NCBI GenBank assembly: GCA_963854835.1
Contig: OY978525.1
Span: forward strand, 107,392,917 to 107,456,916
Direction of reading: 5' to 3'
DNA from: Megamerina dolium
Lineage: Eukaryota > Arthropoda > Insecta > Diptera > Megamerinidae
DNA length: 64,000 nt
Below, piece by piece: positions 33,260 through 45,654 of this stretch. Numbering within the stretch: position 1 is the stretch's first letter; every line of letters starts with the position of its first letter. The notes beneath the pieces are model-generated. The model searched no databases. It worked only from the letters and a program-made list of their open reading frames with translations, and had not been told where the DNA came from. Both the position numbers and the translations under genes were made by a program.

Positions 33260-35920
33260 GACTGTAGCTTACAAAGAAATGGACAAAATGTCATGAAACT
33301 AGTGACACATGAGCCTCTCGCAATGAGTCATGATCATTTTCTGGTGGTTATTTTTGTGATGATCGCAAACGTACAGATGTCAAGTTATATCTGTTATAGC
33401 TATAAAAAATACGTCAGTTTTCTAAAATCATATTTTTAGCTTCAAAGAATGTGATGAACATTTGCATTAATTTGTACAATCAACTGGTAATAATATTTTA
33501 TTTTATATTATGTATTCGCATATCAATATAAAACAGAACAAAACAAAAATATTTATAATCACTTTGAAGAAAAAAAAAGGCTTGGCCTAACCTTAGTTTT
33601 TGATAAAAATTTAACTAATAGATATACACTTGAAATCGAAAATTTCAATTAAAAATGCGAATTACCTTGAGAGATCTTGTAAGTGGGTATATAAAATTTG
33701 TTTGAAATTAAATTAAAGGTCTTCTGATTACATTAAAAACGTAAATATGCACTTTTTCCGTATTTAAATACGAAAAAATATGATAATGGCTTTTTTATTA
33801 AGTAATATCATGTTTTAAATCGTTTAAATGAAATGCATTTATAATCTTTAGTTGATGAAGTTCTTTGTAGTGTTGAAATAAATGCATATTATATATACGA
33901 TTTCAAATTTAACGAAGTGATGTGCACGTATGACGTCATCATTGCCAAACAAAAACATTTTAAATATTGAAAATATTGTATTTACTGTGAATCTTTATGA
34001 ATTTTCACTTTTTTCACATATTTCTCTTGTGTTTTTTCTAAATGCATTGATTTTTTTGTGCTGACGTCACACGTGCACCAGTCAAGCTATTTGTGATAAT
34101 ACTAAAAATAAGAATTTTAGATTGAAATTTACACTCCTGACACTATCAAACTATTATTGCAATTAATGAAGTCTATTTTTAATAATTGGTTTTTCAATAA
34201 TTTTCATTATTTTGCCTTTAATCATTTTTTTTTCTATTAAGCAAATCATAATAAAATTGATTTATTTCTTTTGCTTACTATATTGACATTCGCACTCTCA
34301 CGTGAATACATTCATATGTATATAGTATGTAGGTATATATATATATATTAATATGAATATGGTAAACTATAATTCAAATGAAGCACGTTATGAAAAACAT
34401 TCTGAAATATAATAGGTTTTAGAACAAGTTTATAATAAATAACTCGTACTATCTATTGTTTCGGTTGTTTAGTTAATGCTAAATACCAGTAAACTACATC
34501 TGCCAGTCATATGACATGACTCGAAACAAGACTATCTGCTAATGGCGTTGGCGAAAATGATTACGATGACGATGATGATGATGATGGTGATATAGGTACA
34601 TATGTATGTGAACTTATGTAAATACTGCTTAATGAGACAGGAAATACATATATACTAATACAATAATAATAATAATAACAATAATAACAATATTATTATT
34701 GTGACTACGATCTGTACATTTTTTTTTTATTATTTTTGATAATAGAAGTTATCGCCCATGGAAAATTTTTTATAAGTCAGAAATTAATTAAATTATATTT
34801 TAAATATGTTCTGTTTATGATCATTGTACTTGCTGTGTAATAAGATATATGCAAATTATACAAATATAAATTATTATACAAATTATTTGAATATGTATAT
34901 CATTAATATTTGTCATTTGAATATAAAAAGAAAAGGAACAAATAAAAAAAAACTAGCATCTTCAGTTACTCAATTGATAATTTTTCATTTAGTATTTTTT
35001 GTTGTTGTTATTGTTTTTGTTTTAAATAAATTCACATCGAACAAAACCAGTTGAACCAGATATCTTTTTGATTGATCCATAATAAAAAAAAAGACAAAAA
35101 TCAAAATTAACAATAATACAATTTTATCTCGAATTTTTTGTTTGACAGTAATTTACCGGCTACGCAGAAAAATTAAATAATCTTGTTAATATTATAAACG
35201 CAATGAATAGAAATTTGTAAATAATATATGCGAGATTATTTACATAAAAAATTTGATTTAAAAAAAATTATTAAATATGTCTGTATCGTTTCTTGATATT
35301 TAGCAATGATGCAAACCATTTGTGTATGGTACATGCATGTGCTTTCAAGTGTGTGATGTTTTGATAATCCAACACAAAGTTGTGAGAGAATAAGAGAGAG
35401 AGAGACAATCACTCTAGGTAGTGATGATGTCAAACATTTGAAAAAAGGTATTCAGTAATATAATTATAATTAGATAGGTGATTATATTATAAATTAGATA
35501 TTATACTCGTGCGATATATTTTACATAAATTCTATAATTTGTTACATTATTTGATAATTTTTTTAAATCAATTCAATTTGCTATCGGCTCTTTTTCTAAG
35601 GTAAAATAATACATTGCTAGAAAGATAATTCTGTGTATATTAAAATTATTGTAAAATTATTAAATCATATGAATAAAATTGCTACAGCTTTTTTCAAGTT
35701 TTAGAGCTGCGTATTTTCCCTACAAATTTATGTTTCTAAGAAAATGTTGAAAATAATAATAACTCAGATTGTAACTCTGAAAACAAAATAAATCAATATA
35801 CATATTTAAAATTATAGAAACTGAGAACCAATTGGCCAAAATTCTCATCCAGTATTTTCGATGGTACTACGAGGTACATATTGACACTTAGTTTAGCCGA
35901 TTTCGAATGTCACAATTTTT
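33260..35920. other. Long AT-rich spacer with triplet repeats
   Basis: No gene recognised. It holds a (TA)n tract near 34336, a GAT/GAC triplet run at 34566-34590, (AAT)n/(AAC)n at 34660-34697, and (GA)n at 35391-35406. The inverted repeat with CRE-like cores at 33917-34084 is listed separately. Confidence 0.55.
33917..34084. repeat. Inverted repeat carrying two TGACGTCA sites
   Basis: GTGCACGTATGACGTCA at 33922-33938 faces GTGCACGTGTGACGTCA (the reverse complement of 34062-34078). The two arms differ at one of 17 bases and are about 120 bases apart. Each arm has the palindromic CRE/ATF octamer TGACGTCA, and the right arm also has an E-box, CACGTG. It may be a small MITE or an inverted regulatory pair. 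Confidence 0.6.
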
Positions 35921-36045
35921 GTGACATCGGTTATTTTGAGATTACCCATTTAGATATTTCAGAAGTTTTATGTGGCAAATTGTTGCTGCCAAAAGAATTG
36001 ACAATTTGCGAGAAATGGGCACTGTTGGAAAAAAAGTTTATCCTT
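35921..36045 (-). mobile_element. tRNA-derived SINE body fragment
   Basis: The reverse complement contains the SINE body in order: the CTCAAAATAACC region for GCTCAGAAAAAGTG, TTTGCCACATAAAACTTC for TTGCCATGAAAAAGCTTC, CAATTCTTTTGGCAGCAACA for CAATTCTTCCGACAGTAACA, and CCAACAGTGCCCATTTC. It is well diverged and lacks both head and tail. Confidence 0.6.
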
Positions 36046-36059
36046 TCAGAAGAATTCCT

Positions 36060-36850
36060 ATTGAAATTACTTGGAAGAATGGAATTGGAGATGGTCAAGT
36101 CGTTTGAAAGTACACATTTTTTCATTCTGAACGTAATGTCCGCGTTATGAATGGTCAATTTTCACCTGTCGGGGGAAGTGATATTTACTTAAAGATGGGC
36201 ATTGTTTGATAGAAGAATTTTTTGCCTTTCTGAAAAATTATCATTGAATTGGCAACACGGGAGTTATGAAGGGGTAACATATATATAAACATTTGGCATT
36301 AGCAGCACAGTGATTCCATCCAAGTTATTTAGTGTTTGTTAAATTTTATAGATCTAAAAAGTAATGCACAGTATACATTTAGGGAAATCCATTTTTAGAT
36401 AATTTTCATCGATAATTTTTTAAATGAGAAGTATTACTCTACTGGGAGCTTCGCCTAACATTTTGACCTTCTACAGAATTCGGGGAAATTGGACAACATA
36501 AGGGTGACAATAATAAGAAAAAATAAATAATAATATGCTTATGCCATTAATATGCTTCAAATCTTGTGTTTGAGTTATAAAACTCTGATTACACAACCAA
36601 ATATTTGTTGAAAACTTTGGCTGCGACTATTTGAGAAAATATTAACATGATCTTACAAAATTATTGTAAAGAGAAATACATCAAATGAAAACTATTTTAG
36701 GAAATACTATTTTTAAAACAATGGAAGTCATCAAATTTATTCGCAGGGCTCTCTCCTCCTTACAGATATAGTTGATCAAACCAATTTTTGTCAAACTTTT
36801 GCATAATTTACTGTATATTTCTTGTATATTCATCAATTTGTGCAAATTGA
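36060..36850. other. AT-rich spacer
   Basis: Nothing recognised. A faint second copy of the CCAATTGCC/GGGCANTGTT words near 36195-36265 might be more SINE debris. Confidence 0.4.
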
Positions 36851-36852
36851 GG

Positions 36853-37463
36853 GAGATAATTTCAAAGATCTTTTGATAAAAAAAATTCTGTTTAATCAAC
36901 TGCCAGCTGTCAATACCAATTGTCATTTTTGTATTATAGTTTGTCATTTCATCGTGGAAATTGATTTTGAAAATCAGTGATCATTAATTGTTTAGGAAAG
37001 AGCTTTTATTTGAAAACGTGGAAAATATATGTTGATCCAGACGTAATGTGGTTCCATCAAGAATTTTCTTTAAAAACATGGACAACATCGAATCAGACGA
37101 AATGTAATTGCAGAAGGATGCCGTTACAGTTCATACTTCCAAAAGTATGAGTGGTTGAAAGTAAAATTTAACCACTAAGCTACGGCACCCAAGTGAGATA
37201 ATTTAAGAGATCTTTTAATAGAAAATATTCTGTATAAGCAACTGTCAGCTGTCATTTCATCAGTTGAAAATATGGAAATTTACTTTGAAAATCAGTGATC
37301 AATTCGTTAATTGCTTGGAAACGAGTTGTTATTTGAAAACGTGAAAAACATTTATAGATCCAGACATAATGTGCTTCCATCAAGTTTTTGTTTGAAAACA
37401 TGGACAACATCGATTCAGACGAAATGTGATTGCAGAAGATTGCCGCTACAGTTCATACTACAT
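36853..37463. repeat. Diverged tandem duplication of about 0.3 kb units
   Basis: GAGATAATTTCAAAGATCTT at 36853 corresponds to GAGATAATTTAAGAGATCTT at 37195. AAAATCAGTGATCA occurs in both. ACATGGACAACATCGAATCA at 37076 corresponds to ACATGGACAACATCGATTCA at 37398, followed in both by GACGAAATGTNATTGCAGAA and CAGTTCATACT. The offset is about 320-340 bases. No protein is recognised in either unit. Confidence 0.8.
37171..37191 (-). mobile_element. SINE head scrap between the duplicated units
   Basis: The reverse complement of ACCACTAAGCTACGGCACCC gives GGGTGCCGTAGCTTAGTGGT, the first 20 bases of the SINE head including the A box. The rest of the SINE is absent. Confidence 0.6.
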
Positions 37464-37469
37464 TGGAGA

Positions 37470-38755
37470 TGATATACAATACAACGTTAGACTGAATTTG
37501 TTCGAAAATGTTGTAAAAAATTGGATTGATAACACGTCCGTAACATCTCAGGTGGTCATCTAACCAATGCTATATTTAACGTCATAAAATGAGAATTCAA
37601 ATAAAACTCATTTTTTGAATAAAATTAATCATTCTGTATTTATATTTTAATTTTAAAAGTCCTATCCTTCAGCATTAAAATTGTAGCATTTAAAGTACCG
37701 ACTACTCAAATTATTTTCGTACAACATTAAAACCCCTATATTCAATGTCAATGATAGAAAAGTAAACAAATAACATTTGTTGCTGCCCGTACACATCTAT
37801 TCATGCGCCCACATACTTATGCATACGAATTTCCGCAACCGCCAACTAAATCAACAAATAGACAAACGTATAAACAAACGAATAAACAAACGAGCTTCAG
37901 CGCCAACGAATGATAAGCTGATTAGAAGACGCACTTTACTCAATAAACACAAACGGCATGCGCTGTTAGTCAACTCTGTTAACTTTACATTAGCAGTTGA
38001 ATAATTTAACATTATGTCGTAGCAATGTTAATGACATATTGTACATTACCACAACTACAACAGCAACAATAAGAATAATCATCATCGTAGTATAACAACA
38101 AAACACCTAAAAAAAAAGCGCTTTTAATTATTTGTATACGAACGAACACCAACCAAGCTAGCACATTTAGATTATTCTTGACTTTATTACGGTGTGTTAT
38201 CGGAGAGACGTTGTATGTGCTGGTCGTTGGTGTGGTCGGAGTTGTTGATCGAAACGCATAGCGCTTAAGAATAATAAAGTAAGAAACATAAGTGTTGCCC
38301 AAATAGTAGTATCAAGTCATAATAATCGCAGCATAACGCAACGCATAACGCATACCCAATATATGAATGTATGTATAGGGTGTGGGTATAAGTAGTTACA
38401 TTTGGATACCTAGTTATTTATTTAATCGCGTAAATTTTATTTTTACATTTTTTTTTGTTTAACAATCATAAAATTTCCATTATTTAAACTTAAGTAATTT
38501 CAAATAAAAGTGCTGAAATATGTGAGATAATAAATTACTTATGATTTTGAACTCAAGTGCGTATAACATACAATATAACAGTGAGTGTATGACGGTAATC
38601 AAAAGATCATGAGATAACATAAAAAGGCGTCAACATATTAAATACCTATTGCTCTTTTTAATTGAAAAATAAATAATTTATATTTTGTATTTATTCATTT
38701 TATCTTGCATTTTATTTTATATCTTCATGTTTGCTTTGTTCTTTGATCAATTTGA
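37470..38755. other. AT-rich spacer
   Basis: Contains AACAAACGAATA-type short repeats at about 37850-37895 and CAA/AAT-rich tracts. No gene recognised. Confidence 0.5.
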
Positions 38756-38759
38756 ATCA

Positions 38760-38884
38760 GCACGATTGAAATCGATCGAATTTCGTGACGTTTAGTGAAC
38801 GTGTCTAAACGATCAGTTGAAGTTTTGTTTTTCGAATAAACGTGTTTCGGTTGCGACCTATTTTTCAAGTGGAAAAAACAACCG
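38760..38884 (+). promoter_or_regulatory. Candidate transcription start and non-coding first exon
   Basis: CGATCAGTTGAAG at 38810-38822 contains an insect initiator-like TCAGTT. A region of higher G+C follows, then AACCG directly before a consensus splice donor, GTAAGTG, at 38885. No ATG-led frame lies between, so it would be a 5' UTR exon on the plus strand. A canonical DPE is not evident at +28. This is speculative. Confidence 0.25.
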
Positions 38885-38891
38885 GTAAGTG

Positions 38892-39249
38892 TTTTTTTTT
38901 TTCATGGTAAATTTCTTGGTGTAATTTGTATAAGAACATTTCTTATGAAATATTATTTTTTTTTTTTTAAATGATTATTTCTGAATAAAAAGATTTCGAA
39001 AATGCAAAAGGTTGTCGTTCAGAAATGTTTTATAAGCTTTACAAATGCATATATCGATATGGATAAAGTGCAAGTTAAGTGCTTGTATGCATGTTAAAGC
39101 TTAACCCATTTTGTACCGATATTTTTTGAAAAATTTTCTTCAAATAATTGTGAAGGAAGTGTGAATTAAGCAAAAATAATATTTAGATTAAAATTCGTAA
39201 TGTAACGAATGACAATATTTGGTGGCCAATATCTGGTGATTAGAAATTA
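38892..39249. other. Short spacer
   Basis: T-rich after the candidate donor. No further signal recognised. Confidence 0.4.
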
Positions 39250-39412
39250 AAATATCGGGAGTTGGCAATTCTTTCGTAGTTAACAATTTGCTATAAAAAA
39301 GCTTTTGAAAGAGCTTTTGAGTGATAAAACTCAGAAATGTGATATCAGAAGTCTTCTGTAGCTCACAATCGCAACTTTGCGGAAAGATAAGCTCGGCTAG
39401 AATGTTCTGTAT
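39250..39412 (+). mobile_element. tRNA-derived SINE body fragment, diverged
   Basis: Shares GGCAATTCTTTCGTAGTTAA, CAATTTGCTATAAAAAAGCT, AAACTCAGAAATGTGATATC and a later AGCTCGGC with the SINE body in the correct order. Head and tail are missing. It appears older than the copies at 48.45 and 53.55 kb. Confidence 0.65.
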
Positions 39413-39414
39413 AC

Positions 39415-40745
39415 ATTTTAGGTGCCAATAACATATATCACTTTTGCATAAGGGATTATCCCAAGATTCTCTGACCTATTTTTATATTTAGGAGAAATCA
39501 AGAAATTCTCTTTTATATATGAAATATTGGAATTGCTCCATTCGGCTCGTTAAGCTTTTCTAATCTTTTCAAGCATTTCAATCGGTATTTCATCAATGAC
39601 GCAACATGTTATTCTATTCCCCTATTGAACAGCATGCTGACTTTCAAAGCCAAAGTTCAACAATTTTACTTGTTTACCTAATCTCATAGCTGGAAATGAG
39701 TTTCGACGCTCAAAAGGTGAATTTTGTAAAAAATTTCCGTCTTCATTCTAACATTTTAGGACCCAATCAGCGAATGCATTACTTTCCAGATCCTACCTAA
39801 CATCAAATTTATGAATCAGTTAAACTTTATACAGCTGACAGTACATAACGATGAGCCAAATTCGATGTACTGAGCTCTTTGAAGGGTTAAGTTCTTGGCA
39901 CAAAGATTGATGCATATTCTTCGATATTCTTTACAGTGTTCTTTGAAATCGTAGACTTACTTTAATTTGTCGAAAAGTACAAAACGTACATTTACGAACT
40001 TTGAATGTAATATTTATAGATTTTAATATTGAGCGAGCTAAGAGCAGAATTTTTAAAAAGCTCCATTCAGGAGTGTTTATAAAAGTTCTTGAAGGATGCT
40101 TAAGGTTAGAAACTGGATGTACCTTATATTGTTCTTCGGTCGGAAGGGTGTTCTTCGATGGGTCGATCGATCATTTAAATTTGGGGCAGATTTTTATTAT
40201 TTTTTAATAAATTTTCTAAAGAGGGTCTAAATGGAAACTCTTTCTTCAAGTCCCTAATAGCCTAATAGATGCAAAAAAAACTTGCGAATAACAATTTTCA
40301 TGGTTAATTCTACATCAAGGGTTAAGCCAATCTACATTTTGGCGATAAGCAATTTTATTTCGATGTGTACTTAGCTGGGATATATAGATGCTTTGCAAAA
40401 AAAAAAAAATATTCTTATCATTAATTTTATACATACAGTTTCTTGTTAGCTACATGTGTTATATAAATGCGAGTAATCTATTCGAAATGTTACATATGTA
40501 TAATTGGCAATTTTATAAGCGATTACTCGTGCTTGGCCAAAGCACTTATTTTCTTATGATTATGTATAGGCACCATTAATTACGTATGTATATGTATATA
40601 GTACACGTGTTATTTGAAAGTTTAGAATCGATTATTGAATTCAATTAGCTATTAGCTTATCAATTCGAACATATAGACAATAATCAAAAGTGTTTTGTTC
40701 TACTTGAGACATCGTAGAAACTAGAGGAGTACCCACATATATGCA
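39415..40745. other. AT-rich spacer
   Basis: No gene recognised. The frames at 40001-40207 and 40388-40579 have no family resemblance. Confidence 0.5.
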
Positions 40746-40748
40746 TTC

Positions 40749-41550
40749 TAGGGTAGTCTTTAAAATCAAGTGAACAATTTTTTTCAGTGTCATCCCCCTC
40801 AATCGGTAATTTGACGGTCAAAGGTATCACATATAAATTTTGGTCCACACAGGGTTCAAAGTCCAGAAATTTATATGGAGATTCAAAAAAAAATTAAATA
40901 AAATTTTTTGTTTCATCCAACTCCCAAAACCGATACTACTATAGTCGAATATATCACATATAAATTTTGGTCCCGATTGAAGATTGTTAAGGTGGATCGC
41001 ACAGGGGTCAAGTTCTGACATCTTAAACGTCTAAAATCTGGACCAACATTTATATATGATATCTTCGACTAAAGTAGTATCAATTTTGGGTATTAATTAA
41101 AAAAAAATACTTTTAATTTTTTGAGTCTTCATAGAATAATCTGAACGCTGACCCCTGTGCGACACCCTTTAACTGTCTTAAATCATAACCAAAATATAGA
41201 ATAAAATATAATATAAATTTTGAGTCTCCATAGAGGAATTCAGAGGGAATCGCACAGGGGTCAAAGTTCTGACTCCTTAACCGTCTCCAATCGGGACTAA
41301 CATTTATATGTGATATCTTCGATTAAAATTGTATCAATTATGGGTATTAGGTAAAAAAAAATACTTTTAATTTTTGAGTCTTCATAGGATAATCTGAACT
41401 TTGACCCCTGTGCAACATCCCTTAATCATCTCCAATCGGAACTAAAATTTATATGTGATACCTTCAACCGTGATATTATCGATTGAGAGGGTGTAACTTA
41501 GGAAATCGGATGTAAACATTTTCTTCCTACATTTAAGGACCACTCTAATC
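40749..41550. repeat. Foldback-like repeat with long inverted ends and internal duplication
   Basis: The left part (AGGGTAGTCTTTAAA, then CTCAATCGGTAATTTGACGG, then AAAGGTATCACATATAAATT) is complementary, in the same order, to the right part, whose reverse complement gives AGAGTGGTCCTTAAA, CTCAATCGATAATATCACGG and GAAGGTATCACATATAAATT. Inside, a block around 41010-41165 is repeated in direct orientation near 41265-41420 (for example TTTTGAGTCTTCATAGAATA and TTTTGAGTCTTCATAGGATA). The word CGCACAGGGGTCA appears four times in alternating orientation (about 40997, 41150, 41250 and 41407). No transposase. It looks like a foldback element of about 0.8 kb. Confidence 0.75.
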
Positions 41551-41554
41551 TATT

Positions 41555-43228
41555 CATATTTGAGATTATCTGATTTTAAAAAGATGACATTTTCAATGGG
41601 ATCAAAGTTTATCTGAAAACTCTTTGAAAATATAAAAATTAATACAAGTAAAAAATAAAAATCCGAAGTCTTCTCAAATATTTAGAGAGGAACAGTCAAA
41701 AAACGGTCCATTCTAAGACCTCATAAATAACACATAATTTTGCATCATTTTACAGTGAAATATAAGTATTGAATGCTCAGAAAAGATTCAGAAATAAGAA
41801 TATAATATAAAAATATTCTCGAAAGCTGTAAAATAATACAAAATTATGATACGGTTTTAAATTTAGCGTATATCATTCTATAACAACTCCATATGGTTAA
41901 ATCTAATTGCTTTTAATGATTTTTGGTTTCTTTACTTTTTCATATATTATTTATAATTTTGTACGTTTTTTTTTTTGTAGAACGAGTTGAAATAATTTCT
42001 ATTGCAATTCTGGCCATTTTTGTTTTTCTTTTCATTTGTCAACTGTATGTAATTATATTATATTTCTACATCATTTCTCAATGGTACCTCAGCTGAAAAA
42101 CATTCCTCCTTTGGTTTATTGCTTAAAATTTAAATTCATTTTGATTTTTTTTTTTAGTCGAGCACGAGATTTATTTTTAATTTATCTTGCTTTTTATAAG
42201 AGCATAAATGTTAGAAAGGGTCGCACACCAATTAAATGAAATACCACCTCTTTTTTCAAAGTTTACCTAGATAATGTAAAAATAAATAGAAACAAATTCC
42301 TTGGATTTGAAAATTTATGAAATTCAATGAAATTTATATAATATATATATGCTCGTATTTCATTGAAACAATCTCCAATATATATATTCGTCAATATTTT
42401 TCTTAAAATATTTACGTTACCATGTCTAATGTACTTACACCTCTATATATGGTAAGTGTAAATACAATTACGAGTATGTATGTGTTTGTTTTTTTTTTTT
42501 TGGAAGTAATATATGTATGTACATTATATGTACATATACAAATGCAAATAATCACAAATCTTTCGTTGAAACAAATATTATTTATATATAGCACATTTCA
42601 TAATGTTTTTGTTTCCCTTGTGCTTTTACATAGTTCACAAAGGCCATTCATTACTTGGTGGACATTCAACCTAAAGTTATTTATTTTTATTTTTGTTTTG
42701 TATGATTAGTATGTTGTTTATATTTTTATTTGTTTATATTCAATACAATTTTGTCTTTTTAATAGTAATTCCATTACATATCCAAATACCAAATATTTTG
42801 CTTAGAAAGATTCATTCTGTTTCATTATATGATGAAAAAAAAAAATTATATAAGCTTAATGAAAATTTTAACACTATACTTTGGTCACATTTATTTCCAG
42901 AAATGCATAAAGTTAGTCGAAGAATTTCTGCAGTTTTCAGTTCAACATAGTTCAGTACATTCTCGTATGGTAGGATGCTAAGTTTAGGCTCTGGGTTGTC
43001 AAAGATGATTGTGTGCTCTGTGTGAGTGCTTTCTGATTATGATTTTGGAATATTGTCCATTAACTATTGTAAAATGAATTGACTTAAAACATAGAACATA
43101 GTGGATCCGATTTTTCATTTGCGCTGCCTTATGTAGTCTGGACTTGGCGCTAAACGAGTACAGTCTCTTTTTTTTGTCATTGTAAATTTTTTTAGTGACA
43201 AGAAATTGTAAATTGCTTAGTGGACTGT
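41555..43228. other. AT-rich spacer
   Basis: Low-complexity sequence and a few T-rich tracts ending in AG (about 41968-41981 and 42147-42159) that look like isolated splice acceptors with no coding sequence after them. A (TA)n stretch lies near 42338. No gene recognised. Confidence 0.5.
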
Positions 43229-44765
43229 TTAGTAGAGTTTCTCGCGTGCTACGCGAGCTGTTAAAGAGCGGTACACAGAGAAGAGGAGTGCGGAGAGACG
43301 TCTTTTCAAGCGTAAGAAGAAAGAGCTAGAAATACGCTAGTGTAAAGAGATCGAGATGTGTAGAGGCAGGAATGAGACTTGAAAATTCTTTGAGGAGATC
43401 AGGCGCCTGAGTGCCAGTTTAAACCCCGGAGCCTCTTCCTGTCGTGACAAAATTGAGAATCTGGCTACAGATGTCCCAAATGTACTGAGCTTTTGGAGGG
43501 AACACTTCTTCATGTTACCGAATGGCGACGTCCCGAACAATCCCGCCCCTATCACGAATAATGGTATAGATGCTCTGCCATAAGACCATGACGAGGTTAG
43601 AGAGGCCATTCATCAAAGCAGCAGGTGATGATGGCCTGCCTAGCAAGTTGTTTCGGATCTTAGGCGATGAGCTGTTCACCAGCATGCAGCAGGTCATAAG
43701 CAGAATATGGTCGAATGAAAGCATGCCCGATGATTGGAGGCTCAGTGTTCTCTATTCCGTACATAAGTAAGGAGACGCCACAATTTGCGCCAACTACCGT
43801 GGAATAAATCACCTCTGTACTGTGTGAAAGATTGAAGCCCATGTTCAACAACCTGATTGGATCTTATCAGTATGGCTTCAGACCTGGTAAATCTACCATC
43901 AACCAGATTTTCACCCTGCGCCAAATCCTGGAGAAGACCGAAGAAAAACAAATCGACACACACCATCTATTTATTGATTATAAAGCCGCTTTCGTCAGTT
44001 CGGTAAGGGATTACCTCTACGCAACAATGTCTGATTTTGGAATTCCTGCAAAGCCCATTTTACTTTGCCGAATGTCACTGCATAACTTTGTTGTACAGTC
44101 AAAATTGGGAGGAACCTCTCTGCACCGTTTAATACCGAACGGGGCTTCAGACAAGGTGATTCGTTATCGTGCGACTTCTTCAATCTTATTATGGAGAAAA
44201 TATTACGAGCTGCTGATCTACGATATAATGTCATTATCTTGAACAAAAGTGTCATGCTGTTGGCGTATGCCGACGATATTGACATAATCGGCATGAAAGT
44301 TGGAAAGAGAGTCTCGTCGAATGGGGTTTGCGGTGAACGAGGGCAAGACGAAGTATCTAGTGTCAACAAACAAAGGGTCCCGGCGTCTTGGACAGCTCAT
44401 CATTGTTGACAACTACGCTTTTAAACTAGTAAGGTACTATCTTTGTCTATCTTGGAACCAGCATTAATAGCAGTGATGACGTCAGCCTGGAGATATTGCG
44501 AATGATCACTCTTGCAAACAGGTGCTACTTTGGGCTAAGTAAGCAATTGAGAAGTCGAGCCCTCTCTCGAAGAATGAAAACTACACTCTACAAGTCTCTC
44601 ATCATACCTGTCTTTGCATATGGCACTAAAGCCTGGACAATTTCCACCTCGGATGAGCGAATGCTTGGAGTTTTCGAGAAAAAAGTCCTACGCAAGATCT
44701 TTGGACCTATTTGTGTTGGTAGCCATCAAGATAAGATTGAGAAAATAGCTTAGTAGAGTTTCTCG
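43229..44765 (+). mobile_element. RTE-like LINE copy E with 16-bp flanking direct repeats
   Basis: TTAGTAGAGTTTCTCG occurs at 43229-43244 and again at 44750-44765, exactly flanking the LINE-derived sequence, as a target-site duplication would. The element (43245-44749) starts upstream of copy C with ATRAVKERYTEKRSAERRLF and KRKKKELE. It continues through an in-frame stop to CKEIEM and NETxKFFEEIRRLSASLNPG, then the RT blocks (frame 43832-44242 with YQYGFRPGKSTINQIF and LFIDYKAAFVSSVRD, where the residue after motif A is changed), LLAYADDIDIIG near 44260, and the VFEKKVLRKIFGPICVG region (frame 44496-44753). It ends abruptly after ICVG with about 30 unrelated bases instead of the usual C-terminus and CACATAAG tail. 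Multiple stops make it inactive. Confidence 0.88.
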
Positions 44766-45654
44766 TCAAATGGGTGCAGAGCTTTTACATTAGGAGGCAT
44801 TATGGAATTATTTTTGAAAAAATTAATATATGATCAAAAACAAAATGATACAAAAGAAACATTTTATGTCACATATTTTTCTATGCACTTTGCGAAAATA
44901 TTGTGAAAGTACATATGAGTGCATATAACATACATATGTACATAGATGAAAGTCAGACTACTTAGGTATTTGTAATTATTTGATATGTTTTATTTATAAG
45001 TGTCTACGAATGTGAATTGAATTAAGTTGAACACTTGAAACGGTCATAAGATTATCGGTGCTTACAATCGATGTCAACAAATTCATATGTATTGAATATA
45101 CGAGTAAGATTACATTTGTTTAAATATGCGATGCATAAATTCACCCAATGTTATCGATTCGATACAGCTTTCATTTGTAGAAATTTTCCATAGTAGCTGG
45201 TGTGTTTTAGCATTAGAAATTTATAACTCAGACTATACATTATTAAAATAAATAAAAATATAAAAAAATAAAAACAAAAAAAAAAAAAATAAATTTTGCA
45301 ACATAAATTGACAAACAACAACGGAATCCAACACTAAAGTAAATGGAAAAATATTTAATCAAATTCACAAAAAATAAAAATAGAATAACACAATACCTAT
45401 ACATTTGTTTGTACGAGTATATAGGAACGAGTATTTATATATTTATGTACTAGTCTACGAGTATTCGCTTAGTATGATGAACTTTTGCTACTTATTATAT
45501 TATCACTAATACTATTTTATTGTATGTATATTAGTACCTCTAGAAATGGTTCAATTACTATTACTACCAATACAAGTTGTTGAAAAATTAGACAAATTAC
45601 TAAGAAAAATCAAAAAATAAAAATCTCCTTACAGTCGGCTGGGGCCGACCAAAC
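44766..45654. other. AT-rich spacer
   Basis: A-rich tracts near 45240-45300. No gene or element ends recognised. Confidence 0.5.
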
